A stretch of DNA of 7,456 nucleotides, taken from contig JADFMZ010000152.1 in the NCBI GenBank assembly GCA_022563615.1, positions 1 to 7,456 of the forward strand. Reading direction: 5' to 3'. Position numbers and translations under genes: made by a program. This document shows positions 4,486 to 7,456 of this stretch, in pieces (positions within the stretch are counted from its first letter, which is position 1; every line of letters begins with the position of its first letter). The notes beneath the pieces are model-generated. The model saw nothing but the letters and a program-made list of their open reading frames with translations. It was not told the DNA's origin and ran no database searches. Source of the stretch: Planctomycetota bacterium (lineage in GTDB: Bacteria; Planctomycetota; Phycisphaerae; UBA1845).

Positions 4486-7065
4486 TTAGCATTTGGAGAA
4501 CCCACACGCCTCACAAACCATACAACCTTCGCTAAATCGAAGCTTACCCTGGCAATCTGGGCAAAGAACCTTGTATTGGGTCTGCTGCCACTGTATTCCT
4601 TGCGCATCCAATCTACTTGGCACGCGATTCTCGGCTTTTTCTGGACTACTCGCTGCGGTCGGTTTGTCCCCGTTTCGACCATTGCCAGGGCCATTGGTCT
4701 TTCCGTTTCCTCCCGTTGATTTCCGCGGTCTCCCTAATGAATCCATGTCCGCATCGCCCAAAAGGAGGGCTTTGAGCCCGAATTGGTCCTTGGCTTGCAC
4801 ATATCGCCGCAAGGCCCGGGCCAGTCCGTCGCCCAAGCTCATGATTCGGCCTTCTTTGGTCTGCACCTGAAGGCTCGAACCGATTCCGTGCAGTTGACGA
4901 ATGACGTGATCCAGGCTGCCGCCCGATCGAAGCCAGAGGCTGATCATCCGGCAGATGGCCTCCAGATCGCTGTTGGCCAGATCGCCGCCCTTGCCGAGTT
5001 GGGCGAATACCTCCATCTCGCGTTCCGTCTTGGGATCCACGGTGATGTTAATGTGCATGTTGCCGAACGGGGTCAACTGTCGTACACGGATCCCGCTGGT
5101 AATCTCCGGCAGGACGGCCGGCGTGAGCGGCTTGAACTCGTCGGACGGCGAGTCCTTCCCGGTCCGCTCGGCATCGGCGTCTTTCAACGCCATCGGCTGA
5201 TTCTTACGGCAGCCGTTGCGATAAACGGTCACACCCTTGCAGTTCAATTCATACGCAAGCTTGTAGATCTTGGCGACGTCCTCCACCTTGGCGGTTTCAG
5301 GGAAATTGATGGTCTTCGAGATGGATGAGTCGCAATGCTTTTGGAACGCAGCCTGCATGTTCATGTGCCACTCGGGGGAGACGTCATGGGCGCAGGCGAA
5401 CAGGCGTCGAACGTCGGCGGGTACCTCGGCGATCCCAGCGAGGGTGCCGTCCGTGGCAATCCGCTCCATCAGTCCCTCGCTATAGAAACCACGTCGTCTT
5501 GCGACGGCCTCGAAGATCGGGTTGATCTCGATCATGGGCGTCTCCCCTTCCCGCTGGCCTCGCAATACGTTTCGATAGAAAACCAGATTATAGAGCGGTT
5601 CAATGCCGCCGGAACAACCCGCGATGATGCTGATGGTTCCGGTCGGCGCCACGGTCGTACAGGTCGCGTTACGCATCGGGCGGTGGTACTTCGTATCGTA
5701 CAGGCTGCCGGGCCAATTCGGGAAGCACCCGCGTTCCTTGGCCAGCTTCTCACCGTAATGGTGGGATTCGTCGTTGAGGAAACGCATGAAGCGTATGCCC
5801 CACTCGACGCCCTCCTCGCTGTCGTAGGGCGCACCGAGCTTGAACAGCGCGTCGGCAAAACCCATAATGCCCAGGCCGATCTTGCGATTGGCCTTGCAAA
5901 TCTTGTCGATCTGGGGCAACGGATACTTATTCACGTCGATCACGTCGTCGAGAAACCGAATGCTTTCATGCACTGTGACGCGTAAGGCGTCCCAGTCGAC
6001 GTCGGGTTTGCCGTTCTCATTGTCCCGGACGAACTCCACCAGGTTGATGCTGCCCAGATTGCAGGCTTCGAAGGGTAGCAGCGGCTGCTCTCCGCACGGA
6101 TTGGTCGCCTTCATCGCGCCGACATGCGGCGTGGGGTTGTCCTGGTTGATGCGGTCCATAAAGGCGACACCCGGCTCACCCGTCCGGTGCGCGTTGGTGA
6201 TGATGATGTCCCACAGATCCTGGCGCGTGTAGAACTCGCCTGTCGGTTGGGTGTCACCATCTGTCACTTCAACGAGCGTGCGAATATCATACTTCCAGAT
6301 GTCCAAATCCTTCGGCAGCAGGTAGGTCCGCGCCGTTCGCGGATTTCGGACTACGTGCGGCGCGTCCGGCTGAGCCAGGAACGCATCCATCCACTCGTCG
6401 GTGATTTTGACCGAGATGTTGTAGTTGGTGAACTGGGTCAGATCCTCTTTGGCGTGGAGAAACTTCAGGATGTCGGGGTGATGGATGTTCATCATCCCCA
6501 TGTTGGCCCCGCGACGAAACGCCCCTTGCTGAATCGCGTTGGTCGCCTCGGAAAACGCGCGCCAAAAGGAGATCGGGCCGCTGGTCGTGCCGCCCGAGCT
6601 GCGGATATAGTCGCCGGTGGGGCGCAATTCGTCGAAGGCAAAGCCGGTTCCGCCGCCGGCCTTTTGAATCAAGGCCGTATACTTGATCGAGTCGAAGATC
6701 TCGTTGATGCTGTCGCCCACCGGAAGTACGAAGCAGGCGCTGAGCATCCCCATCTCCCGCCCGGCGTTCATCAACGTCGGGCTGTTGGGCATGAACTTGC
6801 GGCTGATCATCAGCGAATAAAACCGCTGCTCCCACTCGCTGCGAACCTCCGGATCCGAGCTGTAGAGGCTTTCCGCCTCAGCAATCGCCCGCGCCACACG
6901 TCGAAACAGCTCTTCCGGGGTCTCCGTACACCGGCCCTGCTCATCCTTCTTCAAGTACCGTGCTTTCAGGACGTTCAGGCCATTAGGGGCGAAACTCAAC
7001 TCCGACTTGCAGGCGTCCTCAACAAGAACACCCGTACTTTTGCGGCTGACCATGACCTTATCCAT
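4486..7065 (-). CDS. nrdJ: class II (cobalamin-dependent) ribonucleoside-diphosphate reductase NrdJ
   Basis: NrdJ reduces ribonucleotides to deoxyribonucleotides using a thiyl radical made from adenosylcobalamin; it needs no oxygen and no NrdB partner. In the 859-aa product: KFMPNSPTLMNAG (90-102); redox Cys C111 in GMLSACFVLPV; KAGGGTGFAF (135-144); NPCGE with N322, radical Cys C324 and E326; second redox Cys C335 in ACNLGSINL, 11 residues after C324 as in known class II enzymes; APTGTIS (473-479). A TSCPD-type domain (about 658-755) follows, then a Gly/Asn-rich low-complexity linker (about 778-818), then a C-terminus with C835, C838, C848, C851, C854 and C859 that probably passes electrons to the active site. 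No ATP-cone is visible at the N-terminus. No intein interrupts the frame, although RNR genes are common intein hosts. The ATG at 7065 has GGAGG 11 bases upstream; a second ATG lies four codons later. A NrdR-type promoter lies about 140 bases upstream. Confidence 0.97.
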   Translation of the reverse strand: MDKVMVSRKSTGVLVEDACKSELSFAPNGLNVLKARYLKKDEQGRCTETPEELFRRVARAIAEAESLYSSDPEVRSEWEQRFYSLMISRKFMPNSPTLMNAGREMGMLSACFVLPVGDSINEIFDSIKYTALIQKAGGGTGFAFDELRPTGDYIRSSGGTTSGPISFWRAFSEATNAIQQGAFRRGANMGMMNIHHPDILKFLHAKEDLTQFTNYNISVKITDEWMDAFLAQPDAPHVVRNPRTARTYLLPKDLDIWKYDIRTLVEVTDGDTQPTGEFYTRQDLWDIIITNAHRTGEPGVAFMDRINQDNPTPHVGAMKATNPCGEQPLLPFEACNLGSINLVEFVRDNENGKPDVDWDALRVTVHESIRFLDDVIDVNKYPLPQIDKICKANRKIGLGIMGFADALFKLGAPYDSEEGVEWGIRFMRFLNDESHHYGEKLAKERGCFPNWPGSLYDTKYHRPMRNATCTTVAPTGTISIIAGCSGGIEPLYNLVFYRNVLRGQREGETPMIEINPIFEAVARRRGFYSEGLMERIATDGTLAGIAEVPADVRRLFACAHDVSPEWHMNMQAAFQKHCDSSISKTINFPETAKVEDVAKIYKLAYELNCKGVTVYRNGCRKNQPMALKDADAERTGKDSPSDEFKPLTPAVLPEITSGIRVRQLTPFGNMHINITVDPKTEREMEVFAQLGKGGDLANSDLEAICRMISLWLRSGGSLDHVIRQLHGIGSSLQVQTKEGRIMSLGDGLARALRRYVQAKDQFGLKALLLGDADMDSLGRPRKSTGGNGKTNGPGNGRNGDKPTAASSPEKAENRVPSRLDAQGIQWQQTQYKVLCPDCQGKLRFSEGCMVCEACGFSKC

Positions 7066-7210
7066 GAACGATTACGCCTCCACCGGCCCAATTCGGGCGT
7101 GTCTAACTACGGTCCAGAACGCCAGACCGGCGAACCACTCCGTCGGTCGGCGGGCGAACCGCGATGCTACGTCCAGATCCTGCCGGCGTCAAGGAAAAAC
7201 CTAGCCTGTG

Positions 7211-7226
7211 ATACTATATGTTGTAG
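7211..7226. promoter_or_regulatory. NrdR box 1 (overlaps nrdJ -10)
   Basis: The 16 bases match the known NrdR consensus ACACWATATATWGTGT at 12 positions, and the core CTATATGTTG (7214-7223) matches CWATATATWG at 9 of 10. The box covers the nrdJ -10 (7213-7218). NrdR is the ATP/dATP-sensing repressor of ribonucleotide reductase genes. The nrdR gene is not in this window, so the regulator is inferred from the site. Confidence 0.72.
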
Positions 7227-7241
7227 GTGTGATGTTGTCAA
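7213..7241 (-). promoter_or_regulatory. strong sigma70-type promoter of nrdJ
   Basis: On the minus strand: a perfect -35 TTGACA (7236-7241), a 17-bp spacer and -10 TATAGT (7213-7218, five of six consensus bases). Transcription should begin near 7206, leaving about 140 bases of leader. The leader contains a repeated GGCGAACC (7129-7136 and 7153-7160) and a weak GACCG/CGGTC stem. I see no B12-box or other riboswitch core in it. Confidence 0.8.
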
Positions 7242-7257
7242 CCACAAGCCCTTGCAT
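7242..7257. promoter_or_regulatory. NrdR box 2 (next to nrdJ -35)
   Basis: A weaker palindrome with core CAAGCCCTTG (7245-7254) keeps the outer conserved C-W-A and T-W-G of the NrdR core. It begins one base beyond the -35 hexamer. Its core starts exactly 31 bp from that of box 1, about three helical turns, the spacing typical of paired NrdR boxes. Alone it would not be convincing; the spacing is the main support. Confidence 0.55.
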
Positions 7258-7305
7258 TATCGAAAGTTATGGCGCTTTGGCTGCTGAAATCACAAGTTAT
7301 CGGGC

Positions 7306-7456
7306 TTATCGCCTTCTAGGTCGGTTGCCCGCGTCTTCAGGGCGCATGGACGCCATTTCCTGGAGCGCCCGGCGGTTGGACTCGGGTTCGCGGCAGGCGT
7401 GAATCGAGTGCCCCCGTCGATCGTTCGGTTTGGGTTGGGCCGCCGACGGGTGAACG
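7306..7456 (-). CDS. possible C-terminal end of an unidentified protein (partial)
   Basis: An open minus-strand frame enters from beyond the window and ends at TAA (7306-7308), giving 49 residues: a charged, Arg-rich end with a helix-like part (RRALQEMASMRPEDAG) and a final RPRRR. About 70% of its codons end in G or C, like the neighbouring genes. A second minus-strand frame is also open to TGA at 7290-7292 with similar codon bias, so the choice is unsure. I do not recognise a family. If real, the gene precedes nrdJ in the same direction, with the nrdJ control region in the gap. Confidence 0.35.
   Translation of the reverse strand, partial: VHPSAAQPKPNDRRGHSIHACREPESNRRALQEMASMRPEDAGNRPRRR

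Noticed and set aside
4486..7065. Intein inside nrdJ
   Set aside because: The protein aligns continuously through NPCGE, ACNLG and APTGTIS with no insertion or splice-junction residues.
7066..7206. Possible cobalamin riboswitch in the nrdJ leader, expected for a B12-dependent enzyme
   Set aside because: No B12-box-like core and no suitable long-range helices are visible; only a short repeat and a weak stem.
6124..7287. 387-codon plus-strand open frame opposite nrdJ
   Set aside because: It mirrors the NrdJ catalytic core, has no family features, and runs through the nrdJ promoter region.

Overview
This window looks like core chromosome of a fairly GC-rich bacterium. The gene order and protein style suggest a member of the Planctomycetota or a near relative. 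That placement rests on impression (a lone cobalamin-dependent ribonucleotide reductase, an rpsP-trmD-rplS cluster without rimM, a divergent LigA) and not on a search. Every supported gene is on the minus strand, so transcription runs from high to low coordinates. No mobile element, CRISPR array, tRNA or rRNA is visible.

Region by region, in transcription order. (1) 7306-7456 may hold the last 49 codons of an unidentified gene that runs off the window. (2) 7200-7257 is a compact control region: a strong sigma70-type promoter (TTGACA, 17 bp, TATAGT) whose -10 is covered by one NrdR-box-like palindrome and whose -35 is bordered by a second, with the two cores exactly 31 bp apart. It drives nrdJ. 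(3) 4486-7065 encodes NrdJ, a class II ribonucleotide reductase with all expected catalytic cysteines and a cysteine-rich C-terminus. (4) 4017-4485 is a 469-base gap without a convincing protein gene. It holds a promoter with a palindrome in its spacer, a short GC-rich hairpin, a strong intrinsic terminator about 60-90 bases further on (together a candidate small RNA of about 97 nt), and then an extended -10 promoter for the ribosomal cluster. (5) 34-4016 is that cluster: rpsP (TTG start), trmD, rplS, yraN, ligA.

How the genes work together: rpsP, trmD and rplS serve ribosome assembly and tRNA modification and are the classic S16 operon, but rimM, which normally sits between rpsP and trmD, is missing and the gap is only about 100 bp. 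yraN begins inside the end of rplS in another frame, so the two are probably translationally coupled. ligA follows after a 102-bp gap with a GC-rich hairpin. nrdJ supplies deoxynucleotides and LigA seals DNA, so replication functions flank the translation genes.

The points most worth a second look are the NrdR-type operator/promoter at nrdJ, the candidate small RNA at 4196-4292, the LigA that has lost its BRCT domain and carries an unusual tail with a helix-hairpin-helix-like motif, and the absence of rimM. I see no clear new multi-gene system here.
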